The notes: generated from the letters alone by a model not told the origin. Counted from the stretch's first letter, positions 1-12,396 are shown. The stretch: DNA of 64,000 nucleotides from Actinoplanes sp. NBC_00393 (GCF_036053395.1 NZ_CP107942.1:710501-774500), one strand, 5' to 3'. Program-made: numbers and translations.

Positions 1-262
1 CCGTTGCGAGTTCTTCCCCCGTGGAATTCGCAGCGGCGCCCTTCTTTTCCCGGCACAGTCCGCGGACCGGGACACTTTCCCCCGACCGTCCGATGGGGAC
101 TCGGCCGTCCCGGTGATGTCCGACTGTTCAGCATCTGACTTCCCCGTGTTCCGCTTCCGTGCGCGGTTCTGCGCGCAGAGAGCGTGATCTGAACAGGGAC
201 TTCCGTAGGGGTGTGGAAAACCCCACCGGACTGTTAACTATTCACCGCAGTCGTGCTTAGCC

Positions 263-307
263 TTACGAATCCCGGGGCAGGAAACCTGTCTGCCCGCGGA
301 TTCGTAA
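263..307 (+). promoter_or_regulatory. 45-nt stem-loop in the ppdK leader
   Basis: Perfect 10-bp outer arms (ttacgaatcc at 263-272, ggattcgtaa at 298-307) enclose a 2x2 mismatch and a second perfect 6-bp stem (gggcag 275-280, ctgccc 290-295) with a 9-nt loop. The structure ends two bases before the ppdK ribosome binding site (ggagg, 310-314). It could be a protein operator or a 5' mRNA stabilising or regulatory hairpin. The rest of positions 1-262 shows no gene. Confidence 0.6.
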
Positions 308-324
308 CCGGAGGTGTGTGCGGC

Positions 325-3003
<2,679 letters not shown>

Positions 3004-3018
3004 GGTCCCATTGAAGTC

Positions 3019-3059
3019 CGGGCGGCCCCTGTCCATCACGCGGCGGATGGGGCCGCCCG
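3019..3059 (+). terminator. Hairpin after ppdK
   Basis: An 11-bp GC stem (cgggcggcccc 3019-3029, ggggccgcccg 3049-3059) with a 19-nt loop lies 16 bases after the ppdK stop. It has no strong U-run, as is common in high-GC actinomycetes. The rest of the 3004-3228 interval holds no gene. A second short inverted repeat (gcccctg 3205-3211, caggggc 3230-3236) overlaps the stop codon of the convergent STAND gene. Confidence 0.6.
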
Positions 3060-3228
3060 TTCCACGTCCGATTCGGTTCGCGGTCGGCCTGGCGTAGGTG
3101 GTGCCGATATTCGAGGCCGGCAGTCCGAATCGATCGGGCGACGCTGGTTCCGGCTTCCCTTTCCGGCCGGCCGGGCGCGGGCGGTGCCGGTTTTTCCATT
3201 CCCGGCCCCTGCGCGCAGTGGTGCTGGT

Positions 3229-6200
3229 TCAGGGGCGGCGGGGCGCGCGGGCAGTGCCGTCGATCGTTGCCGGGCGGGCGTCGTCGGCGGGGGCGCAGCA
3301 GTCGATCGCGCTGACCACCGCGGCATGCAGATCGTGGGCGATCCGGGGGCCGGCCGCGGCGAGCAGCTCGGCGGCCGCGTACTCCAGGATCGCCGCCGCG
3401 ACCGGCCAACTGCGGACCGCGGCGTCGCTGAGGAACCGCAGCGCGCGGGCCGGATCGTGCCGGAACAGCAGAACGGACAGCTCCGGCAGCAGATCGTCGT
3501 GCATCGCGGGGGACATTCCGGACAGTCGCGGCAGCACATCGGCCAGCAGGGCGCGCGGGTCGCCGTACCCCGCCTCGGCCAGAATCAGCAGCGCCTCGTC
3601 GCTGCGGCCCGCGGCCGCGGAAAACACCTGGTCAGCCAGAGCGGCCACCACCGGGCCGCAGGCATTGCGGCGGACAATCTCCGCGTACGCCGGAAGCCGC
3701 TCAACATCGAGCGCCCCCGCCCGCACCGCCTCGCCGGCCCCCGCACCGGGCAGACCGGCCCGCCGGGCACGCGCGGTGGCCTGCGCATACAGCCGGTAGA
3801 CCGGATCCTCCACGCGCAGCGGGGCACCACCGAGCGTCTGCTCGTTGGCCGAGACGGTAGCGGTCACCACCGCACCCAGCACCGGATCCGGCAGAGCCCC
3901 CGGCGGCTGCCGGCGCAAGCTCTCATGCACCTGGGCCGCCTCCGGATCCGGCCGGCGCCCGGCGAGACGCTGCCCGGTGTACCGGGTCGACGCATCACAC
4001 CCGAACGCCAGCTGAAACACCATGCTCAACGCCGGAAGATCGGTGAGCAGCGCCGACCCGAGATCCGGCTGGTACGGCAGCACGCCGATCGCAGTCTCGA
4101 ACCGAGCCCGGTAATCCGGCCGCAGAAAGGCGAGGTAGCTGCGGTCCAGGCGGCTACGCTCCTCGGCACTCCCGGCCGGCCAGGCCCCGCGCGGCATCCG
4201 CACGATCAGGTTGCGAAGCTGCCGCCAAGCGAACGCCTCACCGTCCAGATCCCGCCTCCGAATCGCAGCCGCCACCAGCGCAGCCTGCGCAACCGCCGCC
4301 TCACCGTGATCCTCGATCAGCCCCGCCAGCTCCCCGGCCACCGCCCGCTCCGTGCCGGCCGCCCGGCCCTCCCGCCGCGACCCATTGCTCTGTATAGGCT
4401 CCCCACCTCCGGCCAGCCCAGCGTTCCGAGTCGCGCTTCCGGTCGGCTCAGCGTTCCCGGCTGGCTGAGCGTCGCCTAGCTCGGCAGTCCTAGGCTCGGC
4501 GTGCTTGGCTGGCTTAGCGCTCCTGGCCAGCTCATCGCTTCGGGTTGGCTCAGCGACCTTGGCCGGTTCGGCGTTCTTGGTCGGCTCGGCGTTCTTGGTC
4601 GGCTCGGCGTCTCTGGTCAGCTCGATGATGAAGGCACGCAATGTGCGGGCCAGCGAGTGAGGGCTGCCGGCCGAAGACGGGCCCGGCGACAGGGCGCGCA
4701 TCACCTCGGCCGGGCCGGTGTGGAGGCGGCGACGCAGCCGGTCGGCCCACTGCGTCTGCACATCGGCCAGGTAGGACCGGTGATCTCCGGAAGGCCGGCT
4801 GCCGGGCTGTCCAACCGTTCGTCCAGCAGCCTGCCCCGGGAACGGTTCGCGCGGGCCGGGTTCCGGATCGCGTAGCGGTTCGCAGTGGGCCGCCTGCACC
4901 AGCAGCTCGCCGAGAATCTCCTCCGCAAGCTCGGCACGGCCCTCATCGAGGTGCTGGTGGCCGAGCGCCGCCAGAAGCGCCGTCCGGTCTTCCATGCGCG
5001 GCGCGCAGCGGGCGAGAGCTGCGGCGCGCTCCGGATCCCGCCCGGCCAGATAGGCAACCAGCCCAGCCCGAACCGGCCGTCGCTGCGAATCCTTCCGCAC
5101 CGAGCCATGCAGGCGCCCAGCCTCACGCCCGGCCCGGTGTCCGCCGCTGATCATGGACTCGCGTCCGGTTACGACTTCGCTGCCTGCGGCTTCGCGGTCG
5201 GCCGAGACGGTGCTGCGTTGGGCCGAGCGATCTTCTCGATCAGCTGAGGCGACGCCCCGCTGGGTTGGCACGGCACCGGCTTCGCGGCCTGGTCTGGGTG
5301 GGCTTGATTCGGCCTCGCGAGCCAGTTCGTCGATGAGTTCGGCGGCACGCTGGGGGTCGATCAGTTCCAGGACCTCGGCTATGCGCAGCCGTTCTTCCGG
5401 GCTGGATGCCTCGGTCAATCCCACCGCCAGCACCAGGCGGGCCTGCTTTCGGTGGCCCAGGGCGATCAGCGCGCGGGCGCGTTCCGGCTCGGCCCGGGCG
5501 CAGCGGGACAGCAGGGACTCGGCCAAGGAATCGTCGATGCCGGCCAGCAAGCCCGCGGCTTCGGCCAGACCGCGGGCGTCCGGGCGGTGGCCTTCGGCGT
5601 CCAGGAGGACGGCGTCGCGGCGCAGCGCCGGCAGGTAGCGGACGACGCCCGCCGGGTCCAGGCGGGCCAGCCGGGCGAGCGCCACCACCCGATCCCGGGC
5701 GTCGAGCAGTTCCAACCCGGACTGGGCGTGCAACAGCAGCAAAGCCTGGCCCGAGGAAGTGTTCCCGGCGGCAGCATCGCCTTCCGCGGCGGGCGCGGCG
5801 TTGGCCTGCGCAGCGTTGGTTTGCGCGGTGCCCTCCGCGGCGTCGGCTTGCCCGGCGTGGGTTTGCGCGGCGCTAGCCTGCGCGGCGCTGACCTGCGCAT
5901 CGTTTTCCGCGGCGTTGTCTTCGGCGGCGTCCAAGCATGCGGCGGTCCGGCCGGCAGCCATCCGGGCGAAGAGAGCCGGGTCGGCGGCCGCCCGATACAC
6001 CGGGTCGGGTGGGAGCTCAGGCCCGGCTCGTTCCCAGAGGGCCAGCGCGCGGGGCAGGTCGTGGCGAGCGAGGGCCACGGCTGCGTCCCGCAAAGCGGTG
6101 CTGTCGTTGAGTGCGGTCGCCTGCTCTACCAGGAGTTCCAGGTGGTCGGGGCGTTCGGCGTACCGGAGGATCTCGGTAAGGCCGGCGATCCGCCGGGCCG

Positions 6201-7509
6201 ACGGTGGCATTGCCCAGGCGTGCCCCCATGTCTCGTCGGCGCGGCCCAGGCGGGCGGCGAGGCCGAGCACCGCGGGAGCGTACGAGGTGCCGGCGGCCCG
6301 GGCCAGCTCGGCACGGACCACGCTGAGACGGAGCACGGCCGGCAGTGCGGAGGCCAACTCCTCCTTCTCGCCGAGGATCTCCGCCAGCGCCCGGTCGACT
6401 ACGCGCGCGAACCACAGGTCGTGACCGAACCGCGAGCGCACCGCCCGCCGCAACCCTGGGCAGACCAGCTGGGGCAGCCGCCGGGCCTCGCCTGCCGCGA
6501 CCAGGTGATCGGCTAGGTGGACCAGCTCGTAGTCGCCGGCGGCAGACCAGTCGACCGTGGCCGGGTCGTTGTCGCCCAGGCAGGACCGGACCAGGCGGCG
6601 ATGCCACTCGACCGGATCGATCGCCCGGTCCGGGTGCGCGGCGTGTGTCTCCGGCGCGGTCAGGAACTCGCCGAGCGAGCTGTGGGTCAGTGTGAACCGG
6701 CCGTCCCGCTCGCGGACCAGCGGTTCCAGGCGGCGGATCGCGGCGACGTCGATCGGGTGGCCGGCCAGCCGGGCGAGATCAGCGGGGGAGAGCGGTGCGC
6801 GGGCCACGGTGAGCAGGCCCAGCACCGATCGATCGCTGTCTGTGCAGGCAGTGAGTAGCCGGGCCTGAGCGTACGGGAAATCGTCGGGTGTGAGGGTGCT
6901 TCGCGCGTACCCCGGCGGCTTTTGAATTGGCACTTCTGCCTGGTCTCGCCGTGCCGGGCGGGGCGTGCCCGGGCGCGTGGCCAGCACGAGGCGGACGTTG
7001 CCCGGCAGCGGGGGCAGGTGGAGCAGCCAGTCGGTGAGTTCGTCGTGCGGATGGGCCGGGGGATCGACGAGTATCACGATCGTGGCGTGCGGATCCGCGG
7101 CCGTCAGCCGCGACGCCGGCGTTCGCAGGGCGAGTTCCAGGAGGGTTTCGGGGGAGAGAAGGCGGGGATCGAGGTACGGGCGACCGGCCGCGACCCCGGT
7201 CTGCGCGGTTCGGTCGAAGGGGGAGTCGCCGTGCGGATCGAACAATGCGGGCCGGCTCCGGGCCAGCTGGTGGCCGACGGTGAGCAGGAAACCGGTGGGA
7301 TCGGCCTCGGCGAGCGAGGTGAGGCTGTCGGTGCGGACGAAGAAATGCAGCCAATCGGGGTGATCCCGGGCCAGGGCGGCGAGCAGGGTGGACCGGCCGG
7401 TACCCGGGTCGCCGCTGAGCAGGGTGATCGAGCAGGTGGCGACGGATCGTTCGACGGCGGCCGCCAGCCACGGCCGGTCGACGAGATCCTCGAAGCCGGT
7501 GGCCCCCAT
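3229..7509 (-). CDS. Large STAND/NACHT-like P-loop ATPase with helical-repeat C-terminus
   Basis: A 1426-residue predicted cytosolic NTPase. A Walker A motif (GDPGTGRST, residues 33-41) follows a short N-terminus, and ATIVILVDPPAHP is a candidate Walker B strand. A winged-helix-like stretch follows (TLTHSSLGEFL), then roughly 1000 residues of Ala/Arg-rich helices resembling TPR-type repeats. This order (P-loop, winged helix, superstructure-forming repeats) is that of STAND signal-transduction NTPases, whose roles include regulation and phage defence; the actual role here is unknown. Two low-complexity repeat blocks interrupt the helical part. The ATG at 7509 is preferred because a G-rich ribosome site precedes it; a start 79 codons upstream would overlap the VOC gene and adds only disordered sequence. 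Confidence 0.7.
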   Translation of the reverse strand: MGATGFEDLVDRPWLAAAVERSVATCSITLLSGDPGTGRSTLLAALARDHPDWLHFFVRTDSLTSLAEADPTGFLLTVGHQLARSRPALFDPHGDSPFDRTAQTGVAAGRPYLDPRLLSPETLLELALRTPASRLTAADPHATIVILVDPPAHPHDELTDWLLHLPPLPGNVRLVLATRPGTPRPARRDQAEVPIQKPPGYARSTLTPDDFPYAQARLLTACTDSDRSVLGLLTVARAPLSPADLARLAGHPIDVAAIRRLEPLVRERDGRFTLTHSSLGEFLTAPETHAAHPDRAIDPVEWHRRLVRSCLGDNDPATVDWSAAGDYELVHLADHLVAAGEARRLPQLVCPGLRRAVRSRFGHDLWFARVVDRALAEILGEKEELASALPAVLRLSVVRAELARAAGTSYAPAVLGLAARLGRADETWGHAWAMPPSARRIAGLTEILRYAERPDHLELLVEQATALNDSTALRDAAVALARHDLPRALALWERAGPELPPDPVYRAAADPALFARMAAGRTAACLDAAEDNAAENDAQVSAAQASAAQTHAGQADAAEGTAQTNAAQANAAPAAEGDAAAGNTSSGQALLLLHAQSGLELLDARDRVVALARLARLDPAGVVRYLPALRRDAVLLDAEGHRPDARGLAEAAGLLAGIDDSLAESLLSRCARAEPERARALIALGHRKQARLVLAVGLTEASSPEERLRIAEVLELIDPQRAAELIDELAREAESSPPRPGREAGAVPTQRGVASADREDRSAQRSTVSADREAAGSEVVTGRESMISGGHRAGREAGRLHGSVRKDSQRRPVRAGLVAYLAGRDPERAAALARCAPRMEDRTALLAALGHQHLDEGRAELAEEILGELLVQAAHCEPLRDPEPGPREPFPGQAAGRTVGQPGSRPSGDHRSYLADVQTQWADRLRRRLHTGPAEVMRALSPGPSSAGSPHSLARTLRAFIIELTRDAEPTKNAEPTKNAEPAKVAEPTRSDELARSAKPAKHAEPRTAELGDAQPAGNAEPTGSATRNAGLAGGGEPIQSNGSRREGRAAGTERAVAGELAGLIEDHGEAAVAQAALVAAAIRRRDLDGEAFAWRQLRNLIVRMPRGAWPAGSAEERSRLDRSYLAFLRPDYRARFETAIGVLPYQPDLGSALLTDLPALSMVFQLAFGCDASTRYTGQRLAGRRPDPEAAQVHESLRRQPPGALPDPVLGAVVTATVSANEQTLGGAPLRVEDPVYRLYAQATARARRAGLPGAGAGEAVRAGALDVERLPAYAEIVRRNACGPVVAALADQVFSAAAGRSDEALLILAEAGYGDPRALLADVLPRLSGMSPAMHDDLLPELSVLLFRHDPARALRFLSDAAVRSWPVAAAILEYAAAELLAAAGPRIAHDLHAAVVSAIDCCAPADDARPATIDGTARAPRRP
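4556..4627 (-). repeat. In-frame 18-bp repeats in the STAND gene
   Basis: Two identical 18-bp units (4574-4591, 4592-4609) are flanked by degenerate units on both sides, with weaker copies out to about 4430. They encode a six-residue motif of the type NAEPTK, giving a charged, probably disordered linker. Confidence 0.8.
5785..5935 (-). repeat. In-frame Ala-rich repeats of about 15 bp in the STAND gene
   Basis: Degenerate units of about 15 bp encode alternating AAQA-like pentapeptides, probably a flexible linker between two helical repeat regions of the ATPase. Confidence 0.6.
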
Positions 7510-7729
7510 GCGCCCCCCTAGCGTTCCCGTATCACCGGTTTGTGCTGGTGGCCTGTGCTCTTGTCGGGTGCTTGCCCTGCCGCTGTGCTGCTTGTCCGTC
7601 GCGAATGCTACCGGCGTGGCGCCACTGTGGCCGGTCCCCGACCGGGTATTGGCGGGCCGAACCAGCGGATTCTGTCGGTGGGTGGGACTAGCGTGCGAAG
7701 GAGAGTCGTCCTTCGGCAAAGGAGCTGTC

Positions 7730-8137
7730 ATGACGTCCCGGCTCAACCCCTACCTGACCTTCAACGGCAATGCGCGTGAGGCTCTGGAGTTCTACCGCTC
7801 GGTCCTTGGCGGCGAGCTGACGATCAACACCTTCGGTGATGTCGGCACGCCTGACCCGGGCATCAAGGACAAGGTCATGCACGGTCAGCTCACTGCGGCT
7901 GACGGGAACACTCTGATGGGTTCGGACTGCCCACCCGGCATGGAGTTCCAGCCGGGAAACTCGATGACCGTCAGCCTCAGCGGCGACAGTGGCGATGGCC
8001 TTCGCGAGATCTGGGAGAAGCTGGCCGAGGGCGCCACGATCGGCGTGCCCTTGGAGAAACAGATGTGGGGCGACGAGTTCGGCCAGTTGGTGGACCGTTT
8101 CGGCGTGCCTTGGATGGTCAACATCGGCCAGGCGTAG
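7730..8137 (+). CDS. VOC-fold (PhnB/glyoxalase-like) protein
   Basis: A 135-residue cytosolic protein of the vicinal oxygen chelate superfamily, PhnB-like subgroup. The diagnostic pattern is present: N-terminal YLTFNGNAREALEFYRSVLG, a central MHGQLTAADG strand, and the C-terminal WGDEFGQLVDRFGVPWMVN. Family members range from metal-dependent dioxygenases to antibiotic-resistance proteins, and many have no known substrate; no specific reaction can be assigned. AAAGGAG at 7718-7724 sets the ATG at 7730. It is divergent from the STAND ATPase, with about 220 bp between starts. Confidence 0.9.
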   Translation: MTSRLNPYLTFNGNAREALEFYRSVLGGELTINTFGDVGTPDPGIKDKVMHGQLTAADGNTLMGSDCPPGMEFQPGNSMTVSLSGDSGDGLREIWEKLAEGATIGVPLEKQMWGDEFGQLVDRFGVPWMVNIGQA

Positions 8138-8893
8138 TGATGCGCTGAATGGCCTGGTGGTGTTGGCACCGCGCCGCGCTGCTCAGGATCCACCACCTTC
8201 AGGCTGACATTCCGGTCACGCTGCTTGTTGCGCTTTGTCGTGCCCCGGCCTGGGAATGTGGGCGCATCGAGGATCAGTCCGGTCCGTCGCCGAATTGAGG
8301 TGATTTCGGCTGCCATCCGCTGAGCGGTCTGCATACCGCGATCGGTTACCTGCCGGGCCGGACGATGTGGCAACGCGGTCCTGTGCTGTATGCCACTCGT
8401 GCGGCCCACTCGTGCGGCCCACTCGTGCGGCCCACTCGTGCGGCCCACTCGTGCGGCCCACTCGTGCGGCCCACTCGTGCGGCCCACTCGTGCGGCCCAC
8501 TCGTGCGGCCGGAGGCAATTGTGGCGGCATTGCTTCACGCGGCTGCGTTGTATGCCGTGGTTACTCTGCGTATTTGGCGTGGCACCGGGTGGGCCGTGTC
8601 GACGTTCCGACAGGTGTTTCCAAATTATGACGCGTGCATCGCTAACGACCGTTTAGGTATCGGCGTTCGCGCTGTTCGGGACGGGTGAACGGGGCGTCTG
8701 TCGGTCGGCGTAAAAGGGATGCAATCGCCGATCATGGACATGGGGTCAACTGTGGTGGCCGACACGTATTGCATTCCTTGGGGTCACAGCGTGATCAACG
8801 GGGAGCCTAGAATCTCCGCGAATCCAGCATCAGGCGAGCCGGGGGGCTCGTGCGCCGCTGTTTGGCCGCGATGGTGCCGAGGGGGAGGACTAC
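8138..8893. other. 756-bp interval without a credible gene
   Basis: Reading frames here are created by the 13-bp repeat and have no recognisable family. The interval holds the repeat at 8394-8510 and, toward the end, the promoter side of the YceI gene: tagaat at 8808-8813 is a possible -10 box, but no clear -35 box was found. Confidence 0.6.
8394..8510. repeat. Nine perfect tandem copies of a 13-bp unit
   Basis: The unit cactcgtgcggcc is repeated exactly nine times (117 bp) without a mismatch. Because 13 is not a multiple of 3, the array cycles through all frames and makes open frames on both strands that should not be taken as genes. The perfect identity suggests recent expansion or homogenisation. 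Confidence 0.97.
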
Positions 8894-9565
8894 GTGAAGG
8901 TCGACCGGCCGGTCCGGGAGTGGAACGGCCTGATCATTCCGGATCCAGGCGTTTACACATTGGACGAAGCGCACAAACGCATTGGATTTGTGGCGCAACA
9001 TATGATGGTCAGCCCGATTCGCGGTGAATTCGCCAAGGGAAGCGCGACCATGGTGGTGGCCGCGGATCCGCTGCAGTCGTCGATCAGCGCGACGATTCGC
9101 GCGGACAGCATCAACACGCACAACCCGGAGCGGGACGCGCACCTGTCCAGCCCGGACTTCCTCGACGTGGGGCGCTATCCCACGCTGGAGTACCGGAGCA
9201 CCGGCATCGTCTGGGAGGCCGAGAACGACCCGATTTTCCACTGGGCCCGGCTGCGCAACAACCCGCTCGGGCGGCGGGGCACGATCGCCGACCTGCCGCC
9301 GGCGGCGACCCGGGCTTCGGGCCGGTTCGTGGTCAAGGGAGTGCTGAAGGTCAAGGATGTGACCCGGCCCATCGACATGCAGATGGAGTTCGGTGGGGCC
9401 CGCAAGGATCCGTACGAGCGGGAGATCTTCGGCTTCAGCGCAACCGCCGAACTGGACCGGGAGGACTACGGCCTGCTCTGGAACGTCATGCTGGAGAGCG
9501 GCGGCGTCCTGGTCGGCAAGAAGATCCGCATCGAAATCGCCGGCGAAGCGATCCGCGAAGGCTGA
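8894..9565 (+). CDS. YceI family protein
   Basis: A 223-residue member of the YceI family, whose lipocalin-like barrel binds isoprenoid or other amphipathic molecules. Characteristic segments: PGVYTLDEAHKRIGFVAQHM near the N-terminus, SINTHNPERDAHLSSPDFLD in the middle, and FGFSATAELDREDYGL near the C-terminus. The family often carries a signal peptide, but none is visible here, so a cytosolic location is likely. The GTG start at 8894 follows GGAGGAC. It stands alone and converges on recQ. Confidence 0.93.
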   Translation: MKVDRPVREWNGLIIPDPGVYTLDEAHKRIGFVAQHMMVSPIRGEFAKGSATMVVAADPLQSSISATIRADSINTHNPERDAHLSSPDFLDVGRYPTLEYRSTGIVWEAENDPIFHWARLRNNPLGRRGTIADLPPAATRASGRFVVKGVLKVKDVTRPIDMQMEFGGARKDPYEREIFGFSATAELDREDYGLLWNVMLESGGVLVGKKIRIEIAGEAIREG

Positions 9566-9727
9566 CGTGCTCCGGCCCGCCGCTGCCATCCGCGCGGCGT
9601 CGTCGATGGGTTCGGGCCCGGGTTGCCAGGTAGACGGCGTGGCTCATGGGCCCGGACCCGGCCCGGCCCGGCGCAGCCAGCCAGGGCTGTGGCTGATGGT
9701 TCTGGGGCGGCGCTGCCCCCAGGCGGA

Positions 9728-9880
9728 CAGCGTGGCTGGCGGGCGCGGGCCCGGTGCTGCCGGGCGGGCAGCGTGGCTGGCGGGCGCGGGCCCGGTGCTG
9801 CCGGGCGGGCAGCGTGGCTGGCGGGCGCGGGCCCGGTGCTGCCGGGCGGGCAGCGTGGCTGGCGGGCTTCGGCCCGGCAC
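9728..9880. repeat. 41-bp tandem repeats, each containing a hairpin
   Basis: Three exact 41-bp periods can be followed at 9728, 9769 and 9810, with a partial fourth at 9851 and degenerate flanks back to about 9620. Each unit carries gctgcc-gggcg-ggcagc, a 6-bp stem with a 5-nt loop. The array fills most of the 368-bp gap between the convergent YceI and recQ genes and may act as a bidirectional terminator. No gene is seen in 9566-9933. Confidence 0.9.
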
Positions 9881-9933
9881 TGCCACGGAGACAGCGCTGG
9901 GCCGGAGCCCGCTCTAGCCCAGCGCCGCGGGGA

Positions 9934-12396
9934 TTACTCGTCGTAGTAGTCCGGTTCGGGTGGGAAGTACTCGGGGTCGTCGGGCTCGGGCGGGAAGAAT
10001 TCGGCGTCGGGCTCGGCGGTGAAGGGCCCGCGCGCGGTGGGTGCAGCTGTTGCCCCTGGCCCGGGGGACGCGCCTCGCGCGAATGGCACGCCGGGCGCGG
10101 AGGCCGCGCTGGACATGCCGGGCGCGGAGGCCGCGCTGGACATGCTGGGCGCGGGGGGCGCGCTGGACGTCCTGTGCGCGGATGTCGTGCTGGACGTGCT
10201 GGGCGCGGAGGATGCGCTGGGCATCGGGGAGCTGCTAGGTGCATAGGAAACGCTGGGTGCGCTGAGCGTTGGGGATGTGCTGGGCTCGGTGGAGGCGCCG
10301 GCGACTACCTCCAGGACCTGGGTGCCGAACTTGGTCAGCTTGCTCTGGCCGACGCCGCTTACTGTGCCCAGCTGGTCCAGCGTGGTGGGGGCGAGCGCGG
10401 CGATCGCCCGCAGCGTGGCGTCGTGGAAGATCACGTAGGCGGGGACGCCCTGTTCCTTTGCTGTTGCGCCGCGCCATGTGCGCAAGCGGTCGAACAGCGG
10501 GGCTGCGGCGGCGGGCAGGTCGGCGGGGGCGGCTGCGCGCGCGGATGTGGACTGGCGGGAGGATGTGCGGCTGGGGCGGGGTGGGGCGGTCTCGCGGCGC
10601 ATCATCAGTTTGCGTTCACCGCGCAGGACCTCGGCGCTGCGTTCGGTCAGGGCGATCGTGCTGTACTCGCCCTCTACCGCCAGGAAGCCGCCGGCCAGCA
10701 GCTGCCGGACCACGCCGCGCCACTCGGACTCGCGTAGGTCGGCGCCGATGCCGAAGACCTTGAGCTCGTCGTGGCGGAAGCGGCTCACCTTGTCGGTGCG
10801 CTTGCCGAGCAGGATGTCGATCGACTGGCCGGCGCCGAATTTCTGGCCGCGTTCCTTCTGCAGACGGAAGACCGTGGAGAGCAGTTTCTGCGCGGGCACG
10901 GTGCCGTCCCAGGACTCCGGCGGGTTCAGGCAGGTGTCGCAATTCCCGCAGCCGGCGCCGTCAGAGGAAGCACCGGAGGGAGAGGCGCCAACAGGGGACG
11001 CGCCGGAGGGGAAAGCACCGGAGGGAGAGGCGCCATCAGCGGACGCGCCGGAGGGGAAAGCACCGGAGGGAGAGGCGCCAACAGGGGACGCGCCGGAGGG
11101 GAAAGCGCCCGAGGGAGAGGCGGCGGCAACGGAGGCGTCGGAGGGGGAAGCGCTGGAGAGGGGAACGCTGGAGGCCGAGGCGCTGGCAAGGGCAGCGCCG
11201 GAAGAGGGGTCGAAGGCCTGGCCGAAGTAGGCGAGCAACTGCGCACGCCGGCAGGTGACGCTCTCGCACAGGGCCAGCATCGCGTCCAGGTGCTGGGCGG
11301 CGTTGCGGCGGAACGAAAGGTCGCCCTCCGAGCTGTCGATCATCTTGCGTTGCTGGACCACGTCCTGCAACCCGTACGCCAACCAGGCGGTGGATGGCAG
11401 CCCGTCCCGCCCGGCACGCCCGGTCTCCTGGTAGTAGCCCTCCACCGACTTGGGTAGATCGAGGTGGGCGACGAAGCGCACATCCGGCTTGTCGATGCCC
11501 ATCCCGAACGCGATGGTGGCCACCATGACCAGCCCGTCCTCCCGCAGGAACCGGGACTGGTGCAGCGCACGCGTCCGAGCGTCCAGCCCGGCGTGATAGG
11601 GCAGGGCAGGAATCCCGTTCTCCGTCAGGAACGTGGCGTGCTTCTCCACCGACGCCCGCGACAAGCAATAGACAATTCCGGAATGTCCGGAATGTTCTGC
11701 GCGGAGCAACTCGAGCAGCTGACGGGAAGGCGAGCTCTTGGGGACGATCCGGTACTGAATGTTGGGCCGGTCGAAACTGGCCGTGAAATGCCGAGCATCC
11801 GTCAACTGAAGCCGGGTAGCGATCTCCGCCTGGGTGGCCGGCGTCGCCGTGGCGGTCAGCGCGATCCGCGGCACATCAGGCCACCGCTCGTGCAGCATCG
11901 ACAGCCCGAGGTAGTCAGGCCGGAAGTCGTGCCCCCACTGCGCCACACAGTGCGCCTCATCAATGGCGAACAGCGAGATCTTCCCCCGGTCCAGCAGCCG
12001 CTGCACACCCGCGGTCCCCAGGCCTTCCGGAGCCACATACAGCAGGTCCAGCCCGCCGGCGACGAACTCCGCCTCGACGACGCGGCGCTCCTCGAAGTCC
12101 TGCGTCGAATTCAGGAAGTTGGCCCGCACGCCCAGGGTGCGCAACGCATCCACCTGGTCCTGCATGAGCGCGATCAGCGGCGAGATCACCACCCCCGTCC
12201 CGGGCCGGACCAGGGCGGGGATCTGGTAGCAGAGCGATTTGCCGCCGCCGGTTGGCATCAGCACCAGGGCGTCACCGCCGGCGATCACGTGCTCGACGAT
12301 GTCGCCCTGCTGCCCGCGGAAGGTCGGGTAGCCGAAGACCCGGTTGAGGGCCTCGGTGGCGCTGGACACGGAGAGCGGGTCAGCCGACGAAGTCAC
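9934..12396 (-). CDS. recQ: ATP-dependent DNA helicase RecQ
   Basis: A 3'-5' DNA helicase for recombination and repair, 820 residues, longer than the roughly 600-residue bacterial norm. In order: Walker A ([12 protein letters not shown], about 47-58), DEAH box at 146-149 with [10 protein letters not shown], the helicase C-domain (GRAGRDG), the RecQ zinc region with a conserved Cys near 380 and CGNCDTC near 483-489, winged helix, and an HRDC domain at about 630-700 ([14 protein letters not shown]). The extra length comes from two low-complexity parts: about 90 residues of Ser/Ala/Pro/Gly repeats inside the zinc-binding region, and a disordered acidic tail. The start is a GTG. Confidence 0.95.
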   Translation of the reverse strand: MTSSADPLSVSSATEALNRVFGYPTFRGQQGDIVEHVIAGGDALVLMPTGGGKSLCYQIPALVRPGTGVVISPLIALMQDQVDALRTLGVRANFLNSTQDFEERRVVEAEFVAGGLDLLYVAPEGLGTAGVQRLLDRGKISLFAIDEAHCVAQWGHDFRPDYLGLSMLHERWPDVPRIALTATATPATQAEIATRLQLTDARHFTASFDRPNIQYRIVPKSSPSRQLLELLRAEHSGHSGIVYCLSRASVEKHATFLTENGIPALPYHAGLDARTRALHQSRFLREDGLVMVATIAFGMGIDKPDVRFVAHLDLPKSVEGYYQETGRAGRDGLPSTAWLAYGLQDVVQQRKMIDSSEGDLSFRRNAAQHLDAMLALCESVTCRRAQLLAYFGQAFDPSSGAALASASASSVPLSSASPSDASVAAASPSGAFPSGASPVGASPSGAFPSGASADGASPSGAFPSGASPVGASPSGASSDGAGCGNCDTCLNPPESWDGTVPAQKLLSTVFRLQKERGQKFGAGQSIDILLGKRTDKVSRFRHDELKVFGIGADLRESEWRGVVRQLLAGGFLAVEGEYSTIALTERSAEVLRGERKLMMRRETAPPRPSRTSSRQSTSARAAAPADLPAAAAPLFDRLRTWRGATAKEQGVPAYVIFHDATLRAIAALAPTTLDQLGTVSGVGQSKLTKFGTQVLEVVAGASTEPSTSPTLSAPSVSYAPSSSPMPSASSAPSTSSTTSAHRTSSAPPAPSMSSAASAPGMSSAASAPGVPFARGASPGPGATAAPTARGPFTAEPDAEFFPPEPDDPEYFPPEPDYYDE
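10970..11130 (-). repeat. 45-bp in-frame repeat inside recQ
   Basis: A 45-bp period (starting 10981, 11026, 11071, 11116) encodes 15-residue units built from [10 protein letters not shown] pentapeptides. It splits the cysteines of the RecQ zinc-binding region. The frame is kept throughout. Confidence 0.9.

Noticed and set aside
8394..8510. CRISPR-like array
   Set aside because: Units are contiguous with no spacers and 13 bp is too short.
7885..8538. Minus-strand frame across the 13-bp repeat, considered as a transposase remnant
   Set aside because: The start is repeat-encoded and the rest shows no clear catalytic residues or ends.
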